Shown one piece after another: positions 17,006 through 25,245 of a stretch of DNA of 64,000 bases. Origin of the DNA: Paracoccus onubensis (GTDB lineage Bacteria > Pseudomonadota > Alphaproteobacteria > Rhodobacterales > Rhodobacteraceae); NCBI RefSeq assembly GCF_003591515.1, contig NZ_QZCG01000017.1, forward strand, positions 45,005 through 109,004, in the 5' to 3' direction. The notes below the pieces were generated by a model. That model had not been told where the DNA came from and did no database searches. It saw only the letters and a list, made by a program, of their open reading frames with translations. A program made the position numbers and the translations under genes. Position 1 is the first letter of the stretch. Each line of letters opens with the position of its first letter.

Positions 17006-17693
17006 GGGGCTGCGGTCGCGTTACGGTCGGATCGAGGTGCTGCATGGCGTCAACCTGCAAGTGAAACCGGGTGAGATCGTCACTGTCGTCGGCGCCAATG
17101 GCGCGGGCAAGACGACATTGCTGAAATGCCTTTCGGGAACGCAGCCGGTCAGTGGCGGCAGCATCAGTTTTCGCGGCCAAAGCCTTGCCTCCGTACCCGC
17201 GCATGGGCGGTTGAAACTGGGTTTGGCGCAATCTCCCGAGGGACGGCAGATTTTCTCCAACCTGACTGTCGAAGAAAACCTGCGGCTGGGCGCGTTCCTT
17301 TATACCGATGACCGGGTCGCGCAGGATATGGGCGATGCTTTCGCAATGTTCCCGGTTCTGAAGGAAAAGCGAAATCTGCCGGCTGGAGGCCTGTCGGGCG
17401 GACAACAGCAGATGCTGGCGATTGCCCGCGCCTTGATGGGGCGGCCCTCCTGCCTGCTGCTGGACGAACCGTCTATGGGGCTGGCGCCGCTGCTGGTCGC
17501 GCAGATTTTCGAGGTCGTGACAAGCCTCAGGGACCGGCAGGTCACGGTGCTGCTGGTCGAGCAGAACGCCTATGGCGCGTTGAAAATCGCCGATCGGGGA
17601 TATGTCATGGAGACGGGGCGGATCACGATAGCCGGTCCCGCCGGGGACCTGATTACCGATCCGCGGATCCGCGAGGCTTATCTGGGAACGTGA
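16992..17693 (+). CDS. Branched-chain-type ABC transporter ATPase (LivF-like)
   Basis: The 233-residue ATPase has Walker A GANGAGKTT, the LivF hallmark GLAQSPEGRQIFSNLTVEENL, signature GGLSGGQQQMLAIARAL, Walker B CLLLDEPSMGLAP and VEQNAYGALKIADRGYVME. Start at the ATG giving MLTVEGLRSRYG, 14 bp inside the LivG-like gene. Last gene of the transporter operon. Confidence 0.93.
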   Translation: MLTVEGLRSRYGRIEVLHGVNLQVKPGEIVTVVGANGAGKTTLLKCLSGTQPVSGGSISFRGQSLASVPAHGRLKLGLAQSPEGRQIFSNLTVEENLRLGAFLYTDDRVAQDMGDAFAMFPVLKEKRNLPAGGLSGGQQQMLAIARALMGRPSCLLLDEPSMGLAPLLVAQIFEVVTSLRDRQVTVLLVEQNAYGALKIADRGYVMETGRITIAGPAGDLITDPRIREAYLGT

Positions 17694-18107
17694 AGGAAAG
17701 CCGTCCTTTTGCATGGGTGGGTAATGCTGCTGCATGGTGTTCGTTCACGGGGATCCGTGGCGCTTGACGGCTGGTCGGCAGGGCGCCTGCGTGTGCCGCC
17801 GGACCAAATCCGGTTGTGAAACGGGCTGTTCGTCGGCCATTGAAGCATCCTGTTGCCCGGATAAGCTTTTACCGATCGGGCGCGATGCGTCCGGCTTTCA
17901 TTCCGGTCGGCGAATGAGCGGGTATGATCGCGGGAATCGCACCGGGCGATGAGCCGTGAATGGATCCGATCTCATATCTCCATCACTGCAAGCATGAACT
18001 GGCCGCAGACTGGCGTATTGAGGCGGCAGCCCCTTGCGTTAACCATTCAAATACGTGACTGTGCGTCCGGAACGACGGCTTCGGCCTTGTATGAAAAGGA
18101 GAGGACT
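17694..18107. other. Gene-free region upstream of sodB (414 bp)
   Basis: No convincing coding frame, RNA gene or repeat is visible. It should contain the sodB promoter. The only notable block near the gene is a relatively AT-rich TTAACCATTCAAATACG around 18039-18056, without a clear -35/-10 pair. An AAGGAG ribosome site precedes sodB. Confidence 0.5.
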
Positions 18108-18707
18108 ATGGCTTTCACCCTTCCCGATCTTCCCTATGCCCATGATGCACTGAGCGGTGCGGGCATGTCGAAAGAAACGCTGGAATTTCACCACGACAAG
18201 CACCACAACGCCTATGTCGACAAGCTGAACGAGCTGGTCGCCGGCACCGAGTGGGAAGGCAAGTCGCTGGAAGACATCGTCAAGGGCACCTACAGCAAGG
18301 GCGCCGTGGCTCAGAACGGTATCTTCAACAATGCCAGCCAGCACTGGAACCACACCCAGTTCTGGGAAATGATGGCTCCGAATCCGGGCGCCATTCCCTC
18401 GGAACTCGAAAAGGCACTGACCGAATCCTTCGGCTCAGTCGATGAGTTCAAGAAATCGTTCAGCGAAAACGGTGTGGGTCAGTTCGGCTCGGGTTGGGTC
18501 TGGCTGGTCAAGAATGCCGACGGCTCGCTTGCCGTGACCAAGACCGAGAACGGCGTCAACCCGCTATGCTTCGATCAGACGGCGCTGCTGGGCTGCGATG
18601 TCTGGGAGCATTCCTATTACATCGATTTCCGCAATGCCCGCCCGAAATACCTGTCGAACTTCCTCGACAATCTGGTGAACTGGGAAAACGTCGCGTCGCG
18701 TCTGTGA
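18108..18707 (+). CDS. sodB: Superoxide dismutase (Fe type)
   Basis: This cytoplasmic enzyme dismutates superoxide to oxygen and hydrogen peroxide. The 199-residue protein has the first metal ligand H28 in LEFHHDKHHNAYV, then NNASQHWNHTQFW (Gln-containing, Fe-type rather than the Mn-type GGGHANH), FGSGWVWLV, and the last ligands in DVWEHSYYIDF. The ATG follows AAAGGAGAGG. A strong terminator follows, so it is probably monocistronic. Confidence 0.96.
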   Translation: MAFTLPDLPYAHDALSGAGMSKETLEFHHDKHHNAYVDKLNELVAGTEWEGKSLEDIVKGTYSKGAVAQNGIFNNASQHWNHTQFWEMMAPNPGAIPSELEKALTESFGSVDEFKKSFSENGVGQFGSGWVWLVKNADGSLAVTKTENGVNPLCFDQTALLGCDVWEHSYYIDFRNARPKYLSNFLDNLVNWENVASRL

Positions 18708-18759
18708 CCCGGATCCGCGCGGCTTTCGGATGGAAGCCGCGTGATATCGGCAAGATCAG

Positions 18760-18786
18760 GGGCCGGATGCCGATCCGGCCCTTTTT
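18760..18786 (+). terminator. Rho-independent terminator of sodB
   Basis: A perfect 9-bp GC-rich stem, GGGCCGGAT / ATCCGGCCC with a GCCG loop, is followed directly by five T residues, 53 bp past the sodB stop. Confidence 0.9.
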
Positions 18787-18864
18787 CACGGCAATCCTGC
18801 GGGTCTTGGGGGAACGACAAACTGTTTGCCATTCCATGTCGCGCGGATTCGCTTTAACGGCGCA

Positions 18865-19251
18865 TCAACGTCGGGAATTGCGCATGCCGGGGCGTTTTTC
18901 CACATCGGGCGCGGCCAGAAGTCGCGCGTATTCAACGCTTTCCACGGGAATCAGAGCGATCTTGCCCCCGGCATCGTGATACAGCCCATAACCATGCCTT
19001 TTCACCAGGGGCGAGGCGCGCAAGCAGGCTTTGGGTGTCGAGAAGAAGGTGACGGCATCGATTGGCCCTTTGCGTTCATTCTCGACGGCAAGAAGCAATT
19101 CGTCCGAAGTCAGCCCATAGGGGCTGTCATTCAGCATCGCATATTGCCGCCCCGCGATTGTGTCCTGTCTGGCCGGTGGGGCTGCGGTTGCGGCCGGGCA
19201 ATCAGGTGAGACGGTGATCAGCGTATTGTGGTAATTTGTCGTATGCATCAT
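18865..19251 (-). CDS. DUF6157 family protein
   Basis: This is a 128-residue protein of unknown function. It shows the family pattern: MHTTNYHNTLITVSPDCPA at the start, TIAGRQYAML, LTSDELLLAVENER, FFSTPKACLRASPLVKRHGYG and a final SVEYARLL. No signal peptide or membrane segment. The first of two tandem ATGs is 8 nt from a GAGG ribosome site, so I use it. It lies alone between sodB and the sensor kinase, on the kinase's strand; a 83-bp gap separates them. Confidence 0.8.
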   Translation of the reverse strand: MMHTTNYHNTLITVSPDCPAATAAPPARQDTIAGRQYAMLNDSPYGLTSDELLLAVENERKGPIDAVTFFSTPKACLRASPLVKRHGYGLYHDAGGKIALIPVESVEYARLLAAPDVEKRPGMRNSRR

Positions 19252-19334
19252 GCTTCTTTCCTCTGCGAGAAAGAAGGTAACACGGGATGCCACTGGCCGG
19301 CAGATATATGTTGGTTTCGCGCGTACCCGCCGTC

Positions 19335-20696
19335 TCAGTCATGCGGCCTGGTGGATAGCGGCAGCCTGACCGTTGCCCGCAATCCGCATTCCGGCATGTT
19401 CTCAAGCGTGATCATACCGCCATGGGCTGCGATGATGTTTCTGGCGATGGCAAGGCCCAGCCCCGCGCCTCCGGTTTCCTGATTCCTGCTTTCGTCGCCG
19501 CGCACGAAGGGCTCGAACATCGCGTCCAGCCGGTCGGGCGGTATTCCGGGCCCGTTATCCTCGACCGTGATGATCGCGGTCTCCGCATCGCGCGAAAGCG
19601 CGACCTGCGCCGATGTGCCGAAACGCCGCGCATTATCCACCACATTCCCGATGGCCCGGCCCAGCGCGACCGGGCGGCCCGTGACATATGCGTTTCGCCG
19701 GCACAGGAAATTCGCGCCCCGCTCATCGCACAGCCGGGAAAGGAGGGCGCCAAGGTCAAGCATCTCGCTTTCCTCGCCGTCTCCTGCGCCACGGGCATAG
19801 GCGACGAGGCCGTTTACCATGACCGTCATATCCTCAAGCGTCCGGATCATCGGGACGGCCTCTTCTTCGTCCAGCATCTCGGCGCGAATCCGCAAGGAGG
19901 TGATCGGCGTGCGAAGATCGTGCCCGACGGCGGCAAGCATGCGCATACGATCGGCGTCGAAACGGGCGATGCGGTCCTGCATCTCGTTGAAGGCCCGCGC
20001 GGCTTCGCGCAGTTCGCGTGCGCCCGTTTCGCTGACTCGTATATTGCGATCGCCATGTCCTGCCGCGCGTGCGGCCCGGGCCAGTCCGGTCAGCGGCCGG
20101 GTCAGCCGTCTGACGAAGATCAGGCCCACGCCCAGCACGGATAAAAGCGACAGGCCAAGGAACGCCGGTACAACCGTTCCGCGCGCGCCGGGCGGACGAA
20201 ACCAGTTCCCGCGCGACATCACGTTGAGCCATAGCGGCGGCTGTCCATCGGCATGTGCAAGCTGGACCGAGATGGCAAGTGTTTCGAAACGCGGCCCCAT
20301 CGGAGGCGGCCCGCTCATGCGATGCGACAGGACGGCGCCGCGGATTTCGCGGCCGGGCAGGGCTTCGGCAAGGGATGCGGTCAGATTGCGCAAAGGGCGC
20401 GGTGCCTCCCGTCTGTCCTGAACGATCGGACGGGGGGCGATCATGTATCGCGTAAGCCTGTTGGATGCGTCATGGGCGATTTGCCTGCGAAGCGGTGGCG
20501 CGGCGGATTCAAGCGCGGGAACGATCGAGGCGATCCGTTCGATCTCGCGCGCTTCGCGAAGATTTCGCTCGGACTGTCCGCGTTGAACAAACAGGAGCGC
20601 GGTAGCCGCGATGCCGGCCGCCAGCAGGACGGTGATCAGCAGCACCGCGAAACGGCCCGCCAGACCGTCGGGCAAGATGCGCTGCACAATTTTCAC
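19335..20696 (-). CDS. Two-component sensor histidine kinase (EnvZ-like)
   Basis: The 453-residue inner-membrane kinase has TM helices at about 14-36 and 175-195 with a periplasmic sensor domain between them. A HAMP domain follows, then HisKA with phospho-accepting H259 in VGHDLRTPITS, and HATPase_c with N box NVVDNARRFG, G1 DNGPGIP and G2 GAGLGLAIARN. The start is a GTG overlapping the regulator's TGA (GTGA), the only sensible start; it implies translational coupling. The sensed signal is unknown; the divergent EF-hand gene hints at Ca2+ or envelope stress. Confidence 0.9.
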   Translation of the reverse strand: MKIVQRILPDGLAGRFAVLLITVLLAAGIAATALLFVQRGQSERNLREAREIERIASIVPALESAAPPLRRQIAHDASNRLTRYMIAPRPIVQDRREAPRPLRNLTASLAEALPGREIRGAVLSHRMSGPPPMGPRFETLAISVQLAHADGQPPLWLNVMSRGNWFRPPGARGTVVPAFLGLSLLSVLGVGLIFVRRLTRPLTGLARAARAAGHGDRNIRVSETGARELREAARAFNEMQDRIARFDADRMRMLAAVGHDLRTPITSLRIRAEMLDEEEAVPMIRTLEDMTVMVNGLVAYARGAGDGEESEMLDLGALLSRLCDERGANFLCRRNAYVTGRPVALGRAIGNVVDNARRFGTSAQVALSRDAETAIITVEDNGPGIPPDRLDAMFEPFVRGDESRNQETGGAGLGLAIARNIIAAHGGMITLENMPECGLRATVRLPLSTRPHD

Positions 20697-21445
20697 AGCG
20701 TTTCCACCGGAGCGGCAAGCATATAGCCGCCGCCCCATTCCGTGACGATCAGGCGGGGGGATTTGGGATCGTCCTCGATCTTGCGGCGCAGGCGGCTGAC
20801 GGTGTTGTCGATGGCGCGGTCATAGGCTTTGGCATCGCGCCCGGCGGTCAGGTCAAGCAGGCGGTCCCGCGAAAGAACCGTCTGCGCGTGGTCAAGCAAA
20901 ACCGTCAGCAGCCGGTTCTCGCCCGAGGTCAGCACCACATGCCGCCCATCCGCGTGGCGCAGTTCTTGCGTGGCGGGCGCATGCTCCCATCCGGCAAAGC
21001 GGCGCTGTGTTCCGGTTATGGTGGGTGCGGGCATCGGTGCGCGGCGCAGCACGGCACGGATCCGGGCCAGCAATTCGCGCGGGTTGAAGGGTTTGACCAC
21101 GTAATCGTCGGCGCCAAGTTCCAGCCCGACGATCCGGTCGGTTTCATCGGCCATCGCCGTCAGCAGGATGACCGGAGGGCCGCCGCGACCCGTCAGCCAC
21201 CGGCAGATGCTCAGCCCGTCCTCGCCCGGCATCATCACGTCAAGCACGATCAGGGCGAGACTGGCTTCCTCGATGATCCGCCGCGCCTCGATGCCATTCG
21301 CGGCCAGCTGCGTGCGATATCCCTGCTTGCGCAGATACTGGCCCAGCGATTCCCGGATATCGCGGGCGTCGTCGACGATCAGGATCTGGGGTTCGGCAGC
21401 CTCCAATTTGTCGGGCCTTTCGGTTCTGGGGTCGGTTGGGTTCAT
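20693..21445 (-). CDS. OmpR-family response regulator
   Basis: The 250-residue protein has a receiver domain (ILIVDDARD, phospho-acceptor D69 in LIVLDVMMPGEDG, T in LLTAMAD, K in VVKPFNPREL) and a C-terminal winged-helix Trans_reg_C domain (VLTSGENRLLTVLL; DRAIDNTVSRLRRKIE). The N-terminus is about 18 residues longer than usual. First gene of the regulator-kinase pair; tandem CGACAATC repeats in the divergent promoter region are candidate sites for it. Confidence 0.93.
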   Translation of the reverse strand: MNPTDPRTERPDKLEAAEPQILIVDDARDIRESLGQYLRKQGYRTQLAANGIEARRIIEEASLALIVLDVMMPGEDGLSICRWLTGRGGPPVILLTAMADETDRIVGLELGADDYVVKPFNPRELLARIRAVLRRAPMPAPTITGTQRRFAGWEHAPATQELRHADGRHVVLTSGENRLLTVLLDHAQTVLSRDRLLDLTAGRDAKAYDRAIDNTVSRLRRKIEDDPKSPRLIVTEWGGGYMLAAPVETL

Positions 21446-21500
21446 TTACTGCCAGTTTCGCCGCAATTCCCATAGCAGGCCAAGCCACGGCGGGCGTTTT

Positions 21501-21549
21501 TTGTCGCAATTTGTATCAGTGCGGCGCGTTGCGACAATCCACGACAATC
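21501..21549. promoter_or_regulatory. Inverted and tandem repeats between response regulator and EF-hand gene
   Basis: TTGTCGCAA (21501-21509) and TTGCGACAA (21529-21537) form a perfect 9-bp inverted repeat. CGACAATC occurs at 21532-21539 and 21542-21549, a direct repeat with 10-bp period, the spacing OmpR-type regulators favour. The site lies about 95 bp before the EF-hand gene. Confidence 0.5.
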
Positions 21550-21645
21550 GAGCGCCGGGGCTGACAAACATTTCGGCCACGATCCGGCTAGATCAGGGAT
21601 ATCGGAGGCGCGGCCTTCGGAAATTCAAGATCAAAGGATGATTCT

Positions 21646-22233
21646 ATGAAAACCTCGAAATTTCTCCCTGCCGGTTTCGCAGCGCTTGTCATGATCGGCG
21701 CGGGCGCCATGGTCGCGACAGCACAATCCACGCCGGACCAGCCGGCCCCGGATCAGGCCGCACCAGAGCAATCGGCCCCGGAACAAGCCGCCCCGCGCCA
21801 GCCCGGTGCGGATAAGGCGCATGGGCCGATGGAGGGTAAACGGTTTCACCAGGCGCATTTCCGTCCGGATCATGGGAAACACCACCGGTCTGGCCCCGGC
21901 AAGGGCGGTGAAATCTTCCGCGATGTGTTCGAGGCGGCGGATGCCGACAAGGACGGCACGGTCACGCGCGAAGAGCTTGACGCCTATCGCGCGGACCGTG
22001 TTTCTGCGGTCGATGCGGATGACGACGGCGCATTGTCGATCGAGGAATTCGACACGCTTTACCGTGAACTGACCCGTTCGCGCATGGTCGATGCGTTCCA
22101 GTCGCTGGATCATGACGGCGATGGCGTGATCAGTGCCGAGGAAATGGACAAGCGGGTCAACCGCATGGTCGAGCGTCTTGACCATGACGGAGACGGCACG
22201 CTGTCCCTGAAACGCGGCCCCAAGGGCAGATAA
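21646..22233 (+). CDS. Exported EF-hand calcium-binding protein
   Basis: The 195-residue protein has a Sec signal peptide (cleavage near AMVATAQ, residue 27), a Pro/Gln/Ala-rich linker (28-52), and four EF-hand loops starting at D99, D123, D155 and D179. The first three have Glu at position 12. The fourth ends in Arg instead of Glu and is probably weak. No enzyme domain is visible, so a periplasmic Ca2+ sensor or buffer is likely. It is divergent from the two-component genes, suggesting it is their target. Confidence 0.85.
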   Translation: MKTSKFLPAGFAALVMIGAGAMVATAQSTPDQPAPDQAAPEQSAPEQAAPRQPGADKAHGPMEGKRFHQAHFRPDHGKHHRSGPGKGGEIFRDVFEAADADKDGTVTREELDAYRADRVSAVDADDDGALSIEEFDTLYRELTRSRMVDAFQSLDHDGDGVISAEEMDKRVNRMVERLDHDGDGTLSLKRGPKGR

Positions 22234-22311
22234 GCCCGGTCGCAGAGGGGGCGGGGTGTTTCGGCTCTGGGACGCCTTGCCCCCGATCTTCTATGCAAAA
22301 GTGGTGACGGC

Positions 22312-23043
22312 TTATGCGAGGCCGTCATTTTCCAGTGTCAGGGTGATGCGGTCACCTGCGAACCATGTACGGCCGAATTCCACCGGCTTGCCGTCCGGAT
22401 CGACATTGATCGAGGTCGCATAGATCAGCGGCGCGCCTTCGCGAAGCCGCAGATGCAGCGCCTGAGTCGCGGTGGCCAGTCTGGCACTGATGCGGGTCGA
22501 GGCGCGGGTGTAATCGGCCACGCCCGCCTGCTGCAACGCATGGGTCACGCCCTTGCCGTCGCGCAGGGCCTCGGCGATTCCGGGCAGGCGGGTTTGCGGG
22601 AACAGGCTTTCGCTTAGCGAGATCGGTTGTGCATCGGCCAATGAATAGCCGTGGAAAACGCAGATCATATCGCCTTGCGCCAGCGCCAGCGGTGCGGCTT
22701 CCTCGGCCGTGGCTTCCCGGCTTTCAATGCCAAGGATCCGCAGTTCGGGCAGGCGGCCTGCGGCAAGCAGATTCCGGCGAAACCGGACCCGGCGTCCCAG
22801 CGGATAATCCATCGGTCGCGCCAGCACATAGACGCCCGAACCGCGCCTGCTATGCACCAGCCCTTCTTCCTTCAGCAGGGTCAATGCGTGGCGGACCGTA
22901 TGACGGTTGACCCCGAACCGCTCGGCCAGCGCCAGTTCACCCGGCATTTTATCGCCGGGGCCATAGCGACCCTCGGCGATATCGTCACGCAGACTGGCGG
23001 CGATTGCCTGCCAGAGCGGGGTTTTCCCTATGTTGTTACCCAA
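22312..23043 (-). CDS. phnF: GntR/HutC-family regulator of phosphonate genes
   Basis: The 243-residue protein has an N-terminal GntR winged helix (PLWQAIAASLRDDIAEGRYGPGDKMP; LAERFGVNRHTVRHALTLL, in two blocks) and a C-terminal UTRA effector domain. The start is TTG; there is no ATG before residue 33 and a stop lies two codons upstream, so TTG is well supported. It is divergent from phnG with 83 bp between, so it likely represses the phn operon and itself. Confidence 0.9.
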   Translation of the reverse strand: MGNNIGKTPLWQAIAASLRDDIAEGRYGPGDKMPGELALAERFGVNRHTVRHALTLLKEEGLVHSRRGSGVYVLARPMDYPLGRRVRFRRNLLAAGRLPELRILGIESREATAEEAAPLALAQGDMICVFHGYSLADAQPISLSESLFPQTRLPGIAEALRDGKGVTHALQQAGVADYTRASTRISARLATATQALHLRLREGAPLIYATSINVDPDGKPVEFGRTWFAGDRITLTLENDGLA

Positions 23044-23090
23044 AATTCACAAAACTCCGGTGGCGGTTTCGGCGCGATTATGGCAGGATA

Positions 23091-23107
23091 TGTCTAGTTG
23101 TATAGGA
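23091..23107. promoter_or_regulatory. Possible PhnF operator
   Basis: TGTCTAGTTGTATAGGA in the phnF-phnG gap has one good half (TGTCTAG) and a degenerate second half (TATAGGA) of a HutC-subfamily palindrome. It sits 20 bp before phnG. No clear Pho box is visible in the gap. Confidence 0.3.
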
Positions 23108-23126
23108 TTACCTGGAAGTTGTCGAG

Positions 23127-23582
23127 ATGCCTCTGAACACTCCCGAGAATGGCGCGCGCCGCGATTGGCTGGGCTGTCTGGCCCGTGCGCCCGAAGGCCG
23201 GGCTGCGCAATTGCTGGCCTTGGCCGGTCTGGCGCCTGAATTCGAATATCTGCGCCCGCCCGAGATCGGCAGTGTCATGCTGCGCGGGCGTATGGGGGGG
23301 AGCGGCGGCCCCTTCAATCTGGGTGAGATGACAGTGACACGCTGTTCGCTGAAGCTGGCTTCGGGCGAAGTCGGGCATGGCTATGTGCAGGGGCGCCGCC
23401 GGGACGACGCGCAGGCAGCGGCCTTGGTCGATGCACTGATGCAGACCGGAATGGCGGCCAGAATCCGGCGCGATGTTCTGGACCCGCTTTCCGCCGATGA
23501 GCAGACCCGCCGCACAGCGCGGGCCGGGAAGGCGGCGCAGACGAAAGTGGAGTTTTTCACCATGGTGCGCGGGGAGGATTGA
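23127..23582 (+). CDS. phnG: C-P lyase core subunit PhnG
   Basis: PhnG is part of the PhnGHIJ core complex that attaches phosphonate to ribose and prepares it for C-P cleavage. The 151-residue protein has the family segments WLGCLARAP, RPPEIGSVMLRGRMGGSGGPFNLGEMTVTR (in two blocks) and GEVGHGYVQGRRRDDA. First gene of phnGHIJKL-N, two nucleotides before phnH. Confidence 0.93.
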   Translation: MPLNTPENGARRDWLGCLARAPEGRAAQLLALAGLAPEFEYLRPPEIGSVMLRGRMGGSGGPFNLGEMTVTRCSLKLASGEVGHGYVQGRRRDDAQAAALVDALMQTGMAARIRRDVLDPLSADEQTRRTARAGKAAQTKVEFFTMVRGED

Positions 23583-23584
23583 GC

Positions 23585-24148
23585 ATGGATGACCTGACCC
23601 TTGCCGGAGGCTTTTCCGATCCGGCCCAGCAATCCGCGCAAGCCTTCCGCGCGGTGATGTCGGCATTGGCCCGGCCCGGGCGGATCGAGGCGGTGCGGGG
23701 CGCGGAACCGCCCGCACCGCTGTCGCAGGCGGCAGGCGTGGTGCTGCTGACCCTGTGCGATCCCGAGACGCCGGTTTACTTGACGCCCTCTCTTGATCTG
23801 CCATCGCTGCGCCAATGGATCGGCTTTCATGCCGGTGCGCCGATCGTCGGTGCCGATGAATGCAGTTTTGCGATTGGCCCTTGGGAGGAATTGCTGCCAC
23901 TGGATCGTTTCCGGCAGGGCTGTTCCGAATATCCTGACCGTTCGGCCACCCTGCTCGTCGAAACCCCGCTGCTGGAGGCAAGGGGCGCGACGCTGCGCGG
24001 TCCCGGCATTCGCGATACTGCCGAATTGTCGCTGCCCGAGATCGCCGCGTTCCAGCAGAATGCCCGTGTCTTTCCATTGGGACTGGATTTCATTTTCACC
24101 TGCGGGGATCGGCTTGCCGCCCTGCCGCGCAGTACGGAGGTCGTCTGA
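23585..24148 (+). CDS. phnH: C-P lyase core subunit PhnH
   Basis: PhnH is a small structural subunit of the C-P lyase core. The 187-residue protein has FSDPAQQSAQAFRAVMSALARPGRI near the start (two blocks), LLTLCDPETPVYL and GTEEFPDRSATLL-type sequence, with LPLGLDF-like HWD replaced by FPLGLDFIFTCGDRLAALPR at the end. ATG follows GGGGAGG, 2 nt after the phnG stop; phnI starts on its stop (TGATG). Confidence 0.93.
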   Translation: MDDLTLAGGFSDPAQQSAQAFRAVMSALARPGRIEAVRGAEPPAPLSQAAGVVLLTLCDPETPVYLTPSLDLPSLRQWIGFHAGAPIVGADECSFAIGPWEELLPLDRFRQGCSEYPDRSATLLVETPLLEARGATLRGPGIRDTAELSLPEIAAFQQNARVFPLGLDFIFTCGDRLAALPRSTEVV

Positions 24149-25245
24149 TGTATGTTGCCGTCAAGGGTGGTGAACGCGCCATCGACAATGCCCATGCATG
24201 GCTGGCCGAGGAACGGCGTGGCGATGCCGGGGTAACGGAACTCTCGACGGAACAGATCCGCGAGCAACTGGCGCTTGCCGTCAACCGGGTGATGGCCGAG
24301 GGGTCGCTTTACGATCCCGATCTGGCGGCGCTGGCGATCAAGCAGGCGCGGGGCGATCTGATCGAGGCGGTTTTCCTGATCCGCGCCTATCGCACGACGC
24401 TGCCCCGGTTCGGTCATGCCCGGCCTGTCGATACCGCCGCCATGCGCTGCGAGCGGCGGATCTCGGCGACGTTCAAGGATTTGCCGGGCGGGCAGGTGCT
24501 GGGGCCGACTTTCGATTACACGCATCGGTTGCTTGACTTCAAACTGGCCGCCGACGGCGAAGCGCCCCGGATGCCCGCGCCACCCGCCGAGCCGCAGCCG
24601 GTTCCCCATGTCACCGGTTTTCTGAACCGCGAGGGTCTGATCGAAGAAGCCGCGCCGGATGAGACCCCGCCGCCCGATCTGACGCGCGAGCCGCTGGAGA
24701 TGCCCGCCAGCCGTCCGCTGCGCCTGCAATCTCTGACCCGCGCGGATGAAGGATTCACGCTTGCGCTCGCCTATTCGACGCAGCGCGGCTATGCCCGCAA
24801 TCACGCTTTTGTGGGTGAGCTGCGGATCGGGGCGGTCGCCGTCGAGATGGACATCCCTGAACTGGGTTTCGCCATCGAGATCGGCGAGGTGACTCTGACC
24901 GAATGCGAGACGGTGAACCAGTTCAAGGGCTCGAAGACCGAACCGCCGCAATTCACCCGCGGATATGGTCTGGTTTTCGGCCAGTCCGAGCGCAAGGCGA
25001 TCTCGATGGCGCTGGTCGACCGGGCGCTGCGATGGGAGGAACTGGGCGAGGATTTCACCGGCGCTCCGGCGCAGGATACCGAATTCGTCCTGTATCACGC
25101 CGATAATATTCAGGCGACCGGCTTTCTCGAACATATCAAGCTGCCGCATTACGTCGATTTCCAGTCCGAGTTGGAACTGGTGCGCAAGCTGCGGCGCGAG
25201 GCGGGGGCGGGCGACACCCCCGAACAGATGGAGGCCGCCGAATGA
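24148..25245 (+). CDS. phnI: C-P lyase core subunit PhnI
   Basis: PhnI is the nucleosidase-like subunit that, with PhnGHL, displaces adenine from ATP to form 5-triphosphoribosyl phosphonate. The 365-residue protein begins MYVAVKGGERAIDNAHAWL and has the conserved LPRFGHARPVDTAAMRCERRISATFKDLPGG block, LGPTFDYTHRLL, YSTQRGYARNHAFVGELRIG and YGLVFGQSERKAISMALVDRAL (each a recognisable family segment). It is coupled to phnH and phnJ by 1- and 4-bp overlaps. Confidence 0.95.
   Translation: MYVAVKGGERAIDNAHAWLAEERRGDAGVTELSTEQIREQLALAVNRVMAEGSLYDPDLAALAIKQARGDLIEAVFLIRAYRTTLPRFGHARPVDTAAMRCERRISATFKDLPGGQVLGPTFDYTHRLLDFKLAADGEAPRMPAPPAEPQPVPHVTGFLNREGLIEEAAPDETPPPDLTREPLEMPASRPLRLQSLTRADEGFTLALAYSTQRGYARNHAFVGELRIGAVAVEMDIPELGFAIEIGEVTLTECETVNQFKGSKTEPPQFTRGYGLVFGQSERKAISMALVDRALRWEELGEDFTGAPAQDTEFVLYHADNIQATGFLEHIKLPHYVDFQSELELVRKLRREAGAGDTPEQMEAAE

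Noticed and set aside
17734..17952. A short open frame upstream of sodB
   Set aside because: Cys/Arg/Gly-rich translation without motif or clear ribosome site; treated as non-coding.
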